From NCBI GenBank assembly GCA_030562195.1, contig JAUJPP010000007.1:33973769-34037768 (forward strand): 64,000 bases of DNA, read 5' to 3'. The notes under the pieces are model-generated. The model was not told the DNA's origin. It saw only the letters and a list, made by a program, of their open reading frames with translations, and did not search any database. The DNA is from Nipponacmea schrenckii. Taxonomy: Eukaryota > Mollusca > Gastropoda > Lottiidae. A program made the translations under genes and the position numbers. Below, in pieces: positions 45,362 through 57,540 of this stretch; positions within the stretch are counted from its first letter, which is position 1; each line of letters begins with the position of its first letter.

Positions 45362-46612
45362 TTTTATACGCCAACATGAAATGGGGGGCGTATATTGTCG
45401 TCACCCATATCTGTCCGTTGGTCCGTCCGTCCATCGGTCCACAATTGCTCGTAAACACTCTACAAGGTGTAATTCTTGACGGATTTAGATGAAACTTAAT
45501 ATGAGTGTTTATGATCACGCAAGGATGAACCCTATTGAAAATCATCGAAATCGGAAAAAATTTAGTATGCGTTCGTGCCCTTGTTCTTGAATGGCTCGTA
45601 AACACTCTACAATGTGCAATTCTTGACCGATTTTGATGAAACTTGGTGTGAGAGTATGTTATAACTCAAGGATAAACCCTATGGAAAATCAGCGAAATCG
45701 AAAAACATTAGTATGAGTTATTGCCCTTGTTTTTGAAAACGCGTTCAATTTTATTATAATATATTTAATACGAATTATTGCCCTTGTTCTATAAAATGTG
45801 TTGGATTTTTGCCTTGTAAACACTCTTCAAGTCACAATTCTTGAGCGATTTTGACATAACTTGGCATGAGTATTTGTAATCACCTAAGGATGAACCCTAT
45901 TGAAATTCAGTTAAAACGAAAAATATTTAGTATCAGTTATTGCCCTTGTTTTTGAAAACGCATTCAATTTGTGGCTTGTAAACACGCTACAAAGCACAAT
46001 TATTGACCGATTTTGACAAAACTTGCTGAAATTGTTTAATATCACCCAAGGATGAACCCTTCTGAAAATAGCACATATCGAAATATATTAAATACGAATT
46101 ATTTCCCTTGCTTTATTATAAAATGTGTTCGATTTTTCCTTGTAAACACAGGTCACAATTCTTGAGCGATTTTGACGTAACTTGGCATGAGTATTTGTAA
46201 TCGCCTAAATGATGAAACTTATTGAAAAATATTTAGTATTTAGTTATTGCCCTTTTTTTTTGAAAACTCGTCAAAATTTTTAGCTTGTAAACCCTCTAGA
46301 AGGTACAATGATTTACAGATTTTGTCAAAAACAAGAAATATCACATAACATTTGATTGCCCTTGTTATTTTAAATGATTTCAATTTTTTGGCTCATAAAC
46401 ACTCTGCAAGTCACATTTCTTGACTGATTTTAATGGAACTTGGCATGAGTATATAGAATCTCTTAAGGATGAACCCTATTGAAAATCAGATAAATCTTAA
46501 AATGTTTAATATCAATTATTGCTGTGTTTTTGAAAATAAGTATATGTATATTTTATTTTTTATTCAAAATCAATGCTGCCAGTGGGCGTATATTACCTTG
46601 CCTGGCAAGCTA
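45362..46612 (-). mobile_element. Family A element, shorter copy
   Basis: The hairpin has one substitution (tatacgccaacatg), followed by ccgttggtccgtccgtccat, about seven monomers and the terminus CTTGCCTGGCAAGCTATC at 46,612. It starts inside a monomer (gagtatttgttttt). Confidence 0.8.
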
Positions 46613-46658
46613 TCTTTGACAAGCTCGCTGAAATTGTTTGATATCAAAATATTATTAA

Positions 46659-47186
46659 GAAAAAAAACAACCTCCATTCCCGATCAAAGAAAAAACATCT
46701 TTTGATTCAGCGAGTTCAACTTCTGATTTGTTGTAAATTAGAACTAAAATAATTGTGGATCTAAGCATTTTTTAGTAATAAACTCACTTACTCAATTACT
46801 CAAAGAAGATCAACAAAAAAGTATTCCCAAAATTACAAAAACCGCTGCTACTTTGACTTTTGTCCATGAAAGCAATGATAGTCTCGATCACCCAAATGTC
46901 ACGGATGTCACGGACTCTTTTTTTTGGATTGAAATAATATTGCTTACGCAAGTCTATTGTAATTGTGAAACGAAAAAATTTCTAAAACCCGCGCATTCAT
47001 TATATGCAAGGCATTCATAATGATGTTTCTTATTAATTGTGAAAAATCTAACCATATAGTTGTACACTTAAGTTATTACAATGAAATGTTAATTCAGTTC
47101 TTTTTCAATATCAAAATTATTAGTTTGTTGCTATGGGGTTTTCCTAGGATTTCCCGGCAAATTTTACTGAACCAAATTCATTTTAA
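46659..47186 (+). mobile_element. T1 transposon, copy b, truncated at both ends
   Basis: Starts at aacaacctccattcccgatc and stops at ttttactgaaccaa, matching 39,820-40,255 of copy a plus the 120 bases copy a lacks. It lacks termini and the ORF. It is followed after about 40 bases by another T1 copy in the same direction. Confidence 0.75.
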
Positions 47187-47225
47187 CACTACAAAAAACC
47201 TATAATTAATTTCACAAATCTTTCC

Positions 47226-48568
47226 AGATCCGCCGACCCACATTTTCAGGAAATCCGAAAAAAAAAACCAAAATCAGCTCCGACGAAAAAAAAAACAACC
47301 TCCATTCCCGATCAAAAAAAAAAACATCTTTTGATTCAGCGAGTTCAACTTCTGATTTGTTGTAAATTAGAACTAAAATAATTGTGGATCTAAGCATTTT
47401 TTAGTAATAAACTCACTTACTCAATTACTCAAAGAAGATCAACAAAAAAGTATTCCCAAAATTACAAAAACCGCTGCTACTTTGACTTTTGTCCATGAAA
47501 GCAATGATAGTCTCGATCACCCAAATGTCACGGATGTCACGGACTCGGTTCTTTTTTTTGGATTGAAATAATATTGCTTACGCAAGTCTATTGTAATTGT
47601 GAAACGAAAAAATTTCTAAAACCCGCGCATTCATTATATGCAAGGCATTCATAATGATGTTTCTTATTAATTGTGAAAAATTACGGAATAACCATATAGT
47701 TGTACACTTAAGTTATTACAATGAAATGTTAATTCGGTTCTTTTTCAATATCAAAATTATTAGTTTGTTGCTATGGGGTTTTCCTAGGATTTCCCGGCAA
47801 ATTTTACTGAACCAATCATGTTCATTCTTTTATACACTACACAATAGCAAGCCAATGAATTACGATTTCACAACTAGCTCTTTCAGAGATCGATGGAATT
47901 TGGAAAAGCGTGTGGATGAAACAGCAAGAGGCAACAGCGTAGAAGCTTCTACACCCCTTCACGTCATCGTGGGTTTTAATCTATTGTTTGTGACCGTGTT
48001 TATTTGCAAAGCCAATTCTGGTTCAAAATCTCCCCACGTCTAGTACTAGTAGTAGTGCCAGTGGTGACAAAGAACCGAAGAAACAAGAAAAAAAATGCCT
48101 TTGGTGTGTTGATGACTGTATTAAATATGATTGTTTACCATCTACAAAAAACTATGAAAATACTAGAAAAGATCATAAGATGTTTAATGACATTCTCTAG
48201 AATTATTGAAAGAACTGAATGTTGGATTCACAGCCCATAATGTTAATCGACTTTACATTAACTGGGAAGCATTTTGTAAGCACACTTCACTCCACATTAT
48301 GGTATGTAACTTCACAGCATCAGAAGTTTAAAGATCATGGTTTACTAATTCCAGATTTATTCCAAGCATTTTCTGGATATATGATATTTCTGAATTATGG
48401 GGCTGAAATTTGATATGGCAGTGGCACAATACCCATGATTGAATAAACTGCTCTGTTGTCCTCACACTATACAGACGGGATTGGTGTGGATGTTTTTTTT
48501 TTCAACTCCTACCCTCAATTTTGGTCCAAAAAAATCTGTAAAACAAGAAAAAAAATTGGTCTGGCCTT
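47226..48568 (+). mobile_element. T1 transposon, copy c, left TIR missing
   Basis: Begins at gatccgccgacccacatttt, just inside the left terminus, and keeps the right terminus (attggtctggcctt at 48,555-48,568). Relative to copy a it has lost about 215 bases of exon a, joined at gtggatgaaa/cagcaagagg. Exon b is open from 48,012 to 48,197, with TGG where copy a has TGA, so copy c retains the more intact Cys-rich exon. Confidence 0.78.
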
Positions 48569-48830
48569 ATTTACTAATCTTTGGGGACTGTCCATTGCAA
48601 ACTGGGGAGATTGCGAATCTGACTCTATAAGACGGAATCATATTGCTCAGAAACCATCATACCGTTATTTCCATATTGATGAAGGTGACCTTGGTCTATT
48701 TATAGTAACAAAAGACAAGGACACGCAGGAGGCACACACGCCTAGTACACAAATAAAAAATAACAATAAAGGCCATCGTATTTTTAAGAAAATATCTTTA
48801 AAGAGTTTATTACAGAATAACGATTCATGA
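48569..48830 (+). CDS. Possible 3' terminal exon, unknown protein
   Basis: Directly after the T1 terminus an open frame reads FTNLWGLSIANWGDCESDSI, RRNHIAQKPSYRYFHIDEGD, LGLFIVTKDKDTQEAHTPST and ends KSLLQNNDS with TGA at 48,828-48,830. Composition looks protein-like (W, C, H and mixed charges, codon use unlike the repeats). I do not recognise it. It lies inside NSMAF intron 2 on the same strand but does not fit NSMAF. It could be a fragment carried by a longer T1 relative or a captured host exon. Confidence 0.35.
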
Positions 48831-48839
48831 TCTTCATAA

Positions 48840-49737
48840 AAATAGAATTAAATTATAGATCTTCTGATCTAAGCATGATTTGGTGAAATTTTAATGCATC
48901 GCTAAAAAACTGCTACACTGGTAGAAAATACATCGCAATTTGCCGAAAATTTCATCGCAAACTGCGATGCGATACCGCTTATTTTGTACCCTGCAAGCTA
49001 TCTTCAAATCTGTACTTATCTGATTTCTTATGTAGGAGATATGGCTAGTTGGAAGACAAAATTTGATGTCGTTTGAGCCTACCCTACTGACTCCTAGTGT
49101 TATTTTATTGCCAAACGCTGAGCAAAATTGGAGTTTAAATGATGTTTGGAACTAGGTATAAATTGATATTTACAAAAAAAGTGTGTTTGAATAAATTTTG
49201 GGCGGCAAATTGTTGTCTGATACCGATTTTGCTTTGCTTTGAAAACCTGATATTAAAAAAAACCCTGTCCTATCCCAAATTCCCCCATTGCACACTACAT
49301 GGCACTGGCCCGTGTAGGCCATAAAAGTGCATATAATTGGACATAAAAAAAAAGTAAAAAGCCATACATTACATTTCCATTATTGAACTGTCGAAACTTT
49401 AATAAAAGATGGATTCATACATTAAAATTATTAAACATTCCAACATATACAGATACTATAAATCAAAGGAAAAAATGATTTAAAGATGGGTTGCCTCATT
49501 AATTAAAGCCAAAGTAAGCTTACTAATTGATTAATTGGGATTTCTAATGAATAATCCATGTATTCTCAAGTTCAAAAGACCTATGTGGACGTAGAAATTC
49601 TTGTGGAATCCATTCGACTCTGATCTGCTTTGAAACGCTTAATTTAGACTCCATGTTGTATGGAGTATAAAATTTTGTATTTTATTATTAGTGAGTTAAA
49701 ACTAATTTAAATTAATTCATAATGTTTTTACAAGATA
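48840..49737. other. NSMAF intron 2, mostly unique
   Basis: A remnant pearl 5' end (ccctgcaagctatctt) is at about 48,990. Short catcgcaa repeats occur at 48,930-48,970. No gene recognised. Confidence 0.5.
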
Positions 49738-49738
49738 G

Positions 49739-50490
49739 CTTGCCAGGCAAGGTAACATACGCCCACTTCAGCAAACAGAATATTCCATGTTTTTTTCATT
49801 TAATCAAGGGCAATGACTCATAAACCGACATCTGGAATCACACCATTTTTAACTTTTCCGAGATGTTATTTAGATGAATACACAAGTTTTATTCAAATCA
49901 GATAAAAACTACAGCTTCTATTGCGTACACAAGTAAATTTTAACGTTTATTCATTTAATCAAGGACCAGAACTCATAAACTGACATCTGGCGAGATATTA
50001 TCAAGATGAATACACATACCAAGTTTCATTCATATGGGATGAAAACTATAGCTTCTATAGCATACACAAATACATTTTAACATTTTTTCATTTAATCAAG
50101 GGCCATAACTCATAAACCGACATCTGGCGAGATATTATCAAGATGAATACACATACCAAGTTTCATTCATATCGGATGAAAACTATATCTTCTATTGCAT
50201 ACACAAGTACATTTTAGCGTTTTTTCATTTAATCAAGGGCCATAAGTCATAAACCGACATCTGGAATCGTGCCATTTTCGAACTTGTCCGAGATATTATC
50301 AAGATGAATACACATACCAAGTTTCATTCAAATCAGATAAAAACTCTGGCCTGTATCGCGTACACAAGTAATTGTTGACGGACTGACGGACCGATGGACA
50401 GACAGGGGTGATGGCAATATATGTCCACATTTTCATCTTTAACAATACTGGGCGTATGTTGCTGTATGTTACCTTGCCTGACAAGCTATT
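49739..50490 (+). mobile_element. Family G pearl-like element, ~137-bp core
   Basis: The 5' end is AGATAGCTTGCCAGGCAAGG at 49,739, then acatacgcccac. Four monomers have cataaaccgacatctgg at about 49,820, 49,975, 50,112 and 50,249 (the last three spaced 137). The 3' end has gacggactgacggaccgatg and a poor hairpin (atatatgtccacattttcat) near 50,420. A reversed 5' end (gttaccttgcctgacaagct) follows at 50,465-50,487. The core differs completely from A and B while the ends are shared. Confidence 0.75.
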
Positions 50491-50507
50491 TTAAGAAAAA
50501 TATGATT

Positions 50508-50632
50508 CTATTCCATCAAAGTTTTTGATCAAAGTTTTAATTGATCGTTGTCACTATCAAAGTTCCTTCAAAAATGTTGACCAAGAAAACTTGGTTAAAG
50601 AAAACTTTGATAGTGATAACAGGTCTTTAGAA
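50508..50632. mobile_element. Small MITE related to the 41.5-kb tandem array
   Basis: cgttgtcactatcaaagttc near the left and gaaaactttgatagtgataa near the right are inverted copies, with acttggt / accaag wording between. The same terminal motif borders the 62-bp repeat array at 41,488, so the two belong to one family. Confidence 0.6.
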
Positions 50633-50889
50633 AAAAAAACCAGGGTATTTGAAAGGGGAATATTCACCATCTGCTCCATCTATTATACATTAATCTCAGA
50701 AACTACTTTAGCTAGTAAAATAAATGACAATTGTTGCCTTTATATCTTATGTATCTCTCAACAAAACTTTCCATGTTGGGTATGACATCACAGTATATTA
50801 CCAGAGCAGTTTGTTTAGAAAACAGTTAAACTCTTTCAAGTGACATGTGTCAGGAAACTATTTGAATAGGAATATTTTTTTTTCTCCAG

Positions 50890-51024
50890 AAAACAGAGAG
50901 GTCATTTGAAAATCTGTTCCAAATCTATTTTATTTGTACCGGGAGAGCTTCATCTACCCATTATAAAGTTTCCATTGAAGAATGTTGAATTAATAGATGA
51001 GTGGACAGGAGGACTTTTTTCCAA
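50890..51024 (+). CDS. NSMAF: NSMAF (FAN), coding exon 3
   Basis: After ttctccag one base completes a lysine codon; then come KQRGHLKICSKSILFVPGEL, HLPIIKFPLKNVELIDEWTG and GLFS, leaving two bases before GTATGT. Vertebrate NSMAF reads RGSLKICSKSVIFEP and PIIKIPLRDC here, a close match in the GRAM-like domain that binds membrane lipids and precedes the BEACH and WD-repeat regions. Phases 2/2 fit exon 2. I find no exon 4 match (SGG.S.iF...f) in 51-64 kb, so intron 3 probably exceeds 12.9 kb or the next exon is too diverged to see. Confidence 0.92.
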
Positions 51025-51227
51025 GTATGTATAATCTTTAATTCATCTATTTCATTTTAAGCCTTAAATATATGTATCAAACATCAGAATAGTTTGACTT
51101 GCCAATTCGGTGAATCCTCTTAGTTAAAGAATCAGAACCCAATTATTTGAGTGATTAAGATTTATCTTATTTGTATTCAAACTCCATCAATTATAAGCTG
51201 TGGCAAAATATTAAATAAAAAAAAACC

Positions 51228-51620
51228 CTGTGACTAAATTTTGTTTATTTTTGTGTTAGACACAATAGAAGCTACAATTTTCAATGGCTTTTAATGAAAA
51301 TTGGTGTGAGTATTGGAAGTGATCAAATACAAATGTGACGATTTTTCGATGATGAAAGTATTTTGAGTTATTTCCCTTGACTTATTAAAATCATGTCAAA
51401 ATTTTTATTGTGAGTGCAATGGAATCTACTGTTTTTGGAATTGATAGGACAGCGGTCAAGTTTGAATGCGATAATTTTTCAATGAACATTTGTTGAGTTA
51501 TTGCCTTTGACTAAGTAAAACCATTTCAAAATTTTATTGTGGGTGCAATAGAAGCTACAATTTTCAATGGATTCAGATGAAACTTGGTATGAGCTTTGGG
51601 ATTTTACTAATTCAGTACAG
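51228..51620 (-). mobile_element. Diverged pearl-like core monomers, no ends
   Basis: Two to three worn ~160-base monomers (caatagaagctacaattttc, gatgaaacttggtatgagct, gagttattgcctttgac) like those at 53,930-54,350, with neither hairpin nor 5' terminus. Confidence 0.65.
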
Positions 51621-51859
51621 ATGGCAATTTGCTTTCTTGCATATGGCTGAAACATGATTTTTTATTTTAACATTCGCCTTAAAACATCCAAAGATGTCGT
51701 ACACAGTAGATGGTTTCTATATGAGCATTCTAAACTAATACATATTTCTACCGTTATAAATATTGACATTGTTTTGTAGTTGCTTACTGGTTCTTGAATC
51801 TTGTTTCTCTTTCTGTTGCATAGCTTCTGATTTTAAAGAGACCAATATTAAACAATTTT

Positions 51860-52260
51860 GCGACAAAGTTTTGTTTCTTTCTGACGCCGGTGGGTTCGTT
51901 TTGCCGCATTGCCCAACTTGCTGCACCCCTGTTTTTTAAAGAAACTAAATTTTTTAAAAATTTTGGGGACATTTGTTTAAAGTTTTTTATACGCCCCGGT
52001 GGGTTCGTTTTGCCCGCCCCCCTTTCCCCAATTTGTTGTACCGTGGCCCAAATGCTTATAAAAGACCTGTTAAAATGGAAAACCTAACGGTTTTTGATTT
52101 TTGCACTTCTTGTAAAAAGCGTCAAAATTTGGGGGTTTTCCCCAAAAAACGAACAGTTTTTATCGATCTTAATGGGAAATTGGAAAAGTTTTATTTGCCG
52201 GGCGCGAAAATTGTTTTTGGTTGAGTTTCCCGTCCACAAAATTTGGGGTTTTATCCACAA
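51860..52260. other. Garbled copy of a pearl 3' end, probable consensus errors
   Basis: The expected sequence (T-run, hairpin, CCGT tract, first family B monomer) is recognisable only in pieces: ttttttatacgcccc, ccaatttgttgtacc, cagtttttatcgatcttaat and tccacaaaatttgggg. Homopolymers are stretched and cggtgggttcgttttgcc occurs twice (about 51,887 and 52,000). This pattern suggests collapsed or poorly polished long reads rather than biology. Confidence 0.55.
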
Positions 52261-54462
52261 TAGAGGCTACAGATTTTTTTCCGATCTTAATGAAACTTGG
52301 TATACATGTATATATTGATGATATCTCGGTCAAGTTCGAAAATGGAAATTATCGAATGAACGGATTTTTTAGTTATTGCACCCTTTACTTAGTAAAAACG
52401 CGTCAAATTTGGGTTGTATCCACAATAGAAGGGTACAGTTTTTATCCGATCTTAATGAAACTTGGTATACATGTATATATTGATGATATCTCGGCCAAGT
52501 TCGAAAATGGAAATTATCGAATGAACGGATTTTTTAGTTATTGCCCTTGACTTAGTAAAAACACCCTCAAATTTGGGTTATATCCACAATAGAGGCTACA
52601 GATTTTATCCGATCTTAATGAAACTTGGTATACATGTATATATTGATGATATCTCGGTCAAGTTCGAAAATTGAAATTATCGAATGAACGGATTTTGAGT
52701 TATTGCCCTTGACTTAGTAAAAACGTGTCAAATTTGGGTTGTATTCACGATAGAAGCTACAGTTTTTATCCGATCTTAATGAAACTTGGTATACATGTAT
52801 ATATTGATGATATCTCGGCCAAGTTCGAAAATGGAAATTATCGCATGAACGGTTTTTGAGTTATTGCACCCTTTACTTTAAAAAACGCGTCAAATTTGGG
52901 TTGTATCCACAATAGAGGCTACAGTTTTTATCCGATCTTAATGAAACTTGGTATACATGTATATATTGATGATATCTCGGTCAAGTTCGAAAATTGAAAT
53001 TATCGAATGAATGGATTTTGAGTTATTGCCCTTGACTTAGTAAAAACACATCAAATTTGGGTTGTATCCACAATAGAGGCTACAGATTTTATCCGATCTT
53101 AATGAAACTTGGTATACATGTATATATTGATGATATCTCGGTCAAGTTTGAAAATTGAAATTATCGAATGAACGGATTTTGAGTTATTGCCCTTGACTTA
53201 GTAAAAACGTGTCAAATTTGGGTTGTATTCACGATAGAAGCTACAGTTTTTATCCGATCTTAATGAAACTTGGTATACATGTATATATTGATGATATCTC
53301 GGCCAAGTTCGAAAATGGAAATTATCGCATGAACGGTTTTTGAGTTATTGCCCTTGACTTAGTAAAAACCCGTCAAATTTGGGTTGTATCCACAATAGAG
53401 GCTACATTTTTTATCCGATCTTAATGAAACTTGGTATACATGTATATATTGATGATATCTCGGTCAAGTTCGAAAATGGAAATTATCGCATGAACGTTTT
53501 TTGAGTTATTGCACTTGACTTAGTAAAAACGCGTCAAATTTGGGTTGTATCCACAATAGAGGCTACAGTTTTTATCTGATCTTAATGAAACTTGGTATAC
53601 ATGTATATATTGATGATATCTCGGCCAAGTTCGAAAATGGAAATTATCGCATGAACGGTTTTTGAGTTATTGCACTTGACTTAGTAAAAACGCGTCAAAT
53701 TTGGGTTGTATCCACAATAGAGGCTACATTTTTTATCCGATCTTAATGAAACTTGGTATACATGTATATATTGATGATATCTCGGTCAAGTTCGAAAATG
53801 GAAATTATCGCATGAACGTTTTTTGAGTTATTGCACTTGACTTAGTAAAAACGCGTCAAATTTGGGTTATATCCACGATATAGGCCACAGTTTTTATCAG
53901 AAATTCAAATTTGACGATTTTTTGATGAATAGTTTATGAGTAATTGCCCTTGACTAAGTAAAATTGCGTAAAAATTCATTTTCTGTAGACACTATAGAAG
54001 CTACAATTATCTATGGATTTTAATGAAACTTGGTATGAGCATTGGAATTGATAAGAGGGCGGTCAAGTTCGATTTGGACGATTTTGCGATTAACAGTTTT
54101 GGAGTTATTGCCCCTGCCTCTATATTTGTTGTAGACAAAATAGAAGCTACAATTTTCAATGGATTTAAATGAAACTTGGTGTGAGCATTAGAATTGATAA
54201 GACACAGTCAAGTTCGAATTTGATGATTTTTCGATGAACAGTGTTTTAGTTATTGCCCTTGACTTAGTAAGATTGTGTCAAAAATTTTTTGTGGTTCAAT
54301 AGAAGCTACAATTTTCAATGGATTTTGATGAAACTTGGTGTTTTTGAGTTTTTGCCCTTGACTTCAATATCCATTTAGTGAATGTTTTTGAGTCATTGCT
54401 CTATTTATTTTTCAAATTCAATGCTGCCAGTGGGCGTATGTTACCTTGCCTGGCAAGCTATC
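51987..54462 (-). mobile_element. Family B pearl-like element, long array
   Basis: After the garbled 3' end, ten or more ~161-base monomers run from 52,260 to 53,880. Monomers with ctcggccaag tend to alternate with ones having ctcggtcaag, and 52,590-52,850 recurs as 53,070-53,330, so a multi-monomer higher-order unit exists. A more diverged inner part and the terminus CTTGCCTGGCAAGCTATC at 54,462 follow. The last ~600 bases nearly equal 61,060-61,649. Confidence 0.82.
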
Positions 54463-55176
54463 TTTTAATCTGATGTCCCGCTGCAAGTGTTTTATTTATA
54501 ATTTGGACCTGTTAGTTTTGTTTACTTTGTTATTAGCCAATCCATGTCATGTGACCATCTCCCACTACTAAATATGGGTAATTATATTTCATTGTTTATT
54601 TTTATGATGCATGTTTTTTGATTGTCGATTTTAAACAGTTTACCGACTCAAGTCTGGATTCAACAGTTAAATAAGAAGTTAAATTATTCTACCAGCACAT
54701 TAGGCTTATCATCTAATATTTAAAATAGCCCATGTTCGTGGAAATGGCTGATTACCGCCATTTAAATCATTAATGGTAGACCTTCTCCTTTTTAATAAAT
54801 GACAAGTAGCTGGGTTCTCTAGGCCTATTATTAGGCTATATTCTGAGAACAACCATCTCAATTCTATTTGGTTCTATAAAGAATAGTTTGTGAGGTAGTT
54901 GATTGGAAAGCACTGTCTATTTTACTGATAAAGATCTTCCTATTTCATCAGTACCAACGTAAACATGACGAAGAAAATGTCGGCCCTCACATAGAATTTT
55001 TGACGATGATAGCTTCTTCTTTTTAACCAATTATAAAGTTGACAGAAGGTTCGATGTGCGTTGTTATATATTTTTATCGTTTCTTTCTGCTTACTACTAG
55101 GATATGAAACAGTTACTATTTATAGACAAATCGGAAAGACCGCGAGAAAATTAACCGTAGTTTCAAAACCCTTCCT
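54463..55176. other. Unique stretch in NSMAF intron 3
   Basis: No gene or repeat recognised. A 64-codon frame at 55,061 runs into the next element and is not credible. Confidence 0.5.
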
Positions 55177-55177
55177 T

Positions 55178-57272
55178 TTTTATACGCCCACATCCGTCCG
55201 TCCACAATTGCTCGTAAACACTCTACACGGTGTAATTCTTGATGGATTTAGATGAAACTTAATATGAGTGTTTATGATCACGCAAGGATGAACCCTATTG
55301 AAAATCAGCGAAATCGGAAAAAAATTAGTATGAGTTTGTGCCCTTGTTCTTGAATGGCTCGTAAACACTCTACAAAGTGCAATTCTTGACCGATTTTGAT
55401 GAAACTTGGTGTGAGAGTATGTTATAACTCAAGGATAAACCCTATCGAAAATCAGCGAAATCGAAAATTGTTCTTGAAAACGCGTTCAATTTTAGCTTGT
55501 AAACACTCTTGAGAGAACAATTTTTAATGGATTTTAATGAAACTTGGCCTGAGTATTTGTTATCACCCAAGGATGAAGCCTATTGAAAACCAGTCAAATC
55601 GAAAAAAAATTAATATCAGTTATTGCCCTTGTTTTTGAAAACGCGTTCAATTTTAGCTTGTAAACACTCTACAAAGCACAGTTATTGACCGATTTTGACG
55701 AAACTTGCTGAAATTGTTTAATATCACCCAAGAATGAACCCTTTTGAAAATAGCACATATCGAAATAGGAATTATTGCCCTTGTTCTATAAAATGTGTTG
55801 GATTTTTGCCTTGTAAACACTCTACAAGTCACAATTCTTGAGCGATTTTGACGATAACTTGGGCATGAATATTTTTAATCACCTAAGGATAAACCCTATT
55901 GAAATTCAGTAAATCGAAAAATTTTAGTAAGTTATTGCCCTTGTGTTTGAAAACGCGTTCAATTTTAGCTTGAAAAGCACTCTAAAAAGTCACAATTCTT
56001 GAGGATTTTGAAAATAACTTGGCTTGAGTATTTGTTTTTCCCCTAAGGATGAACCCTTATTAAAAATTAAAGTTAAATCAAAAATATATTTAGTGTCAGT
56101 TATTGCCCTTGTGTTTGAAAACGGGTTTAATTTTTGGGCTAAAAAAGCTCTCTAGAAAGAACAATTCATGAAATTTTGATAAAACTTGGTTTGAGTTTTT
56201 GTTGGTTTATCGAAAGGGGATAAAGCCTTATTGAAAATTAAAAAATCGAAATATATTTATGTCATTATTGCCCTTGTTTTTTTAAAAACGGGTTTAATTT
56301 TTGTCTAATAAACTCTCTACATGGTACAATTCTTGACGAATTTGACAAAACTTAGTGTGAATTTTTGTCATATCTAAAGGGGATAAACCCCAAATTGAAA
56401 ATCAGAAAATCAAAATATATTTTAGTATAAAGTTATTGCCCTTGTTCTTTTAAACGCGTTCGATTTTTGCTTGTAAACACTCTAGAAAGAACTATTCTTG
56501 ATGGTTTTTAAATTTAAAACTTTGGTTGAGATTGTTTTTACCCAAGGATGAACCCTATTAAAATCAGCAAAATCGAAAAAAATATTTAGTGTGAGTTATG
56601 CCCTTGTTCTTGAAAACGCTTTCAATTTTAGCTTGTAAACACTCTAGAAAGAACTATTTTTAATGGATTTTGATTAATTTTGGCTTGAGTATTTGTTGTC
56701 TCCCAAGGATGAACCCTATTAAAATCGAAAAAAAATATTTTAGTGTAAAGTTATTGCCCTTGTTTTTGAAAACGCTTTCAATTTTAGCTCGTAAACACTC
56801 TAGAAAGAACAATTCTTAATGGATTTTGATGAAACTTGGCTTTAGTATTTGTTTTCTCACAAGGATAAACCCTATTGAAAATCAGATAAATCGAAAAATA
56901 TTTAGTGTCAGTTATTGCGCCTGTTTTCAAAAACGCTTTCAACATTTGGCTTGTGAACACTCTAAACATTCCTTTTTGACAAAACTCGCTGAAATTGTTT
57001 AATATCAACCAAGGATGAGCCTTATTAAGAATTAAAAATATCAAAATATTATTAAGGGTGAACCCTATTGCAAATCATAAAAATACCGAAAAATATTTAA
57101 TGAGTTGTTATTAGGTACAATTCTTGACAGTTTTTATTGAAACTAGAGACCCTAGAAAAAAATAGGTTGGTAGGTTGAATAATTCATTCCACTTATTCTA
57201 ACCTTACTGAAAAGTTTTTATTTGAAATCAATGCTGCCAGTGGGTGTATATTACCTTGCCTGGCAAGCTATC
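55178..57272 (-). mobile_element. Family A pearl-like element, half-deleted hairpin
   Basis: The left hairpin arm tatacgcccacat joins directly to ccgtccgtcc, so the second arm is missing. About 12 monomers follow; those at 55,850-56,600 have many single-base gains and losses in homopolymers. The 5' lead and terminus are intact (CTATC at 57,272). Confidence 0.8.
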
Positions 57273-57540
57273 TTCTTATGTTCAACCGGAAGTACATCGT
57301 CGGTGAAAGTTAACTAAATATCGGCATTTGTAACTTCGTAAAAAATATTAAATTTAACTGTAAATATTTGATGATCGGATTGTTTTGTTATTGTGATGTG
57401 ATGTATGACAGTATGTTCAGAAAATTAAAGTCCCAATTATGATGAATATAACTAAACATTCATGCATTGAAATACATTTTACAGTTGAATAGTACTTAGT
57501 GTAGTAGTTTTGACATCAACAAAACATCGGAAAAAAATAA
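57273..57540. other. Unique stretch, no gene recognised
   Basis: One CCGGAAGT site at about 57,292 stands next to the element end. Otherwise nothing recognised. Confidence 0.45.

Larger units (their letters stand above)
42098..46612 (-). mobile_element. Family A composite, outer copy with same-strand nested copies
   Basis: A hairpin at 42,104-42,133 and two monomers run to 42,526, then a second complete element (42,527-45,011). The broken monomer resumes at 45,012 (ttgacaaaacttg after gaccgatttt). A third hairpin at about 45,366-45,395 starts another copy that ends at 46,612. The outer copy's own 5' end is not identifiable after this, and the sequence after 46,614 returns briefly to family lead wording before T1 copies start. 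Confidence 0.7.

Noticed and set aside
33044..57044. Many ~60-100 residue ORFs of the type ITNTHAKL..RVFTRQKSNTF
   Set aside because: All are translations of the ~160-bp pearl core monomer, on both strands, without conserved length or frame.
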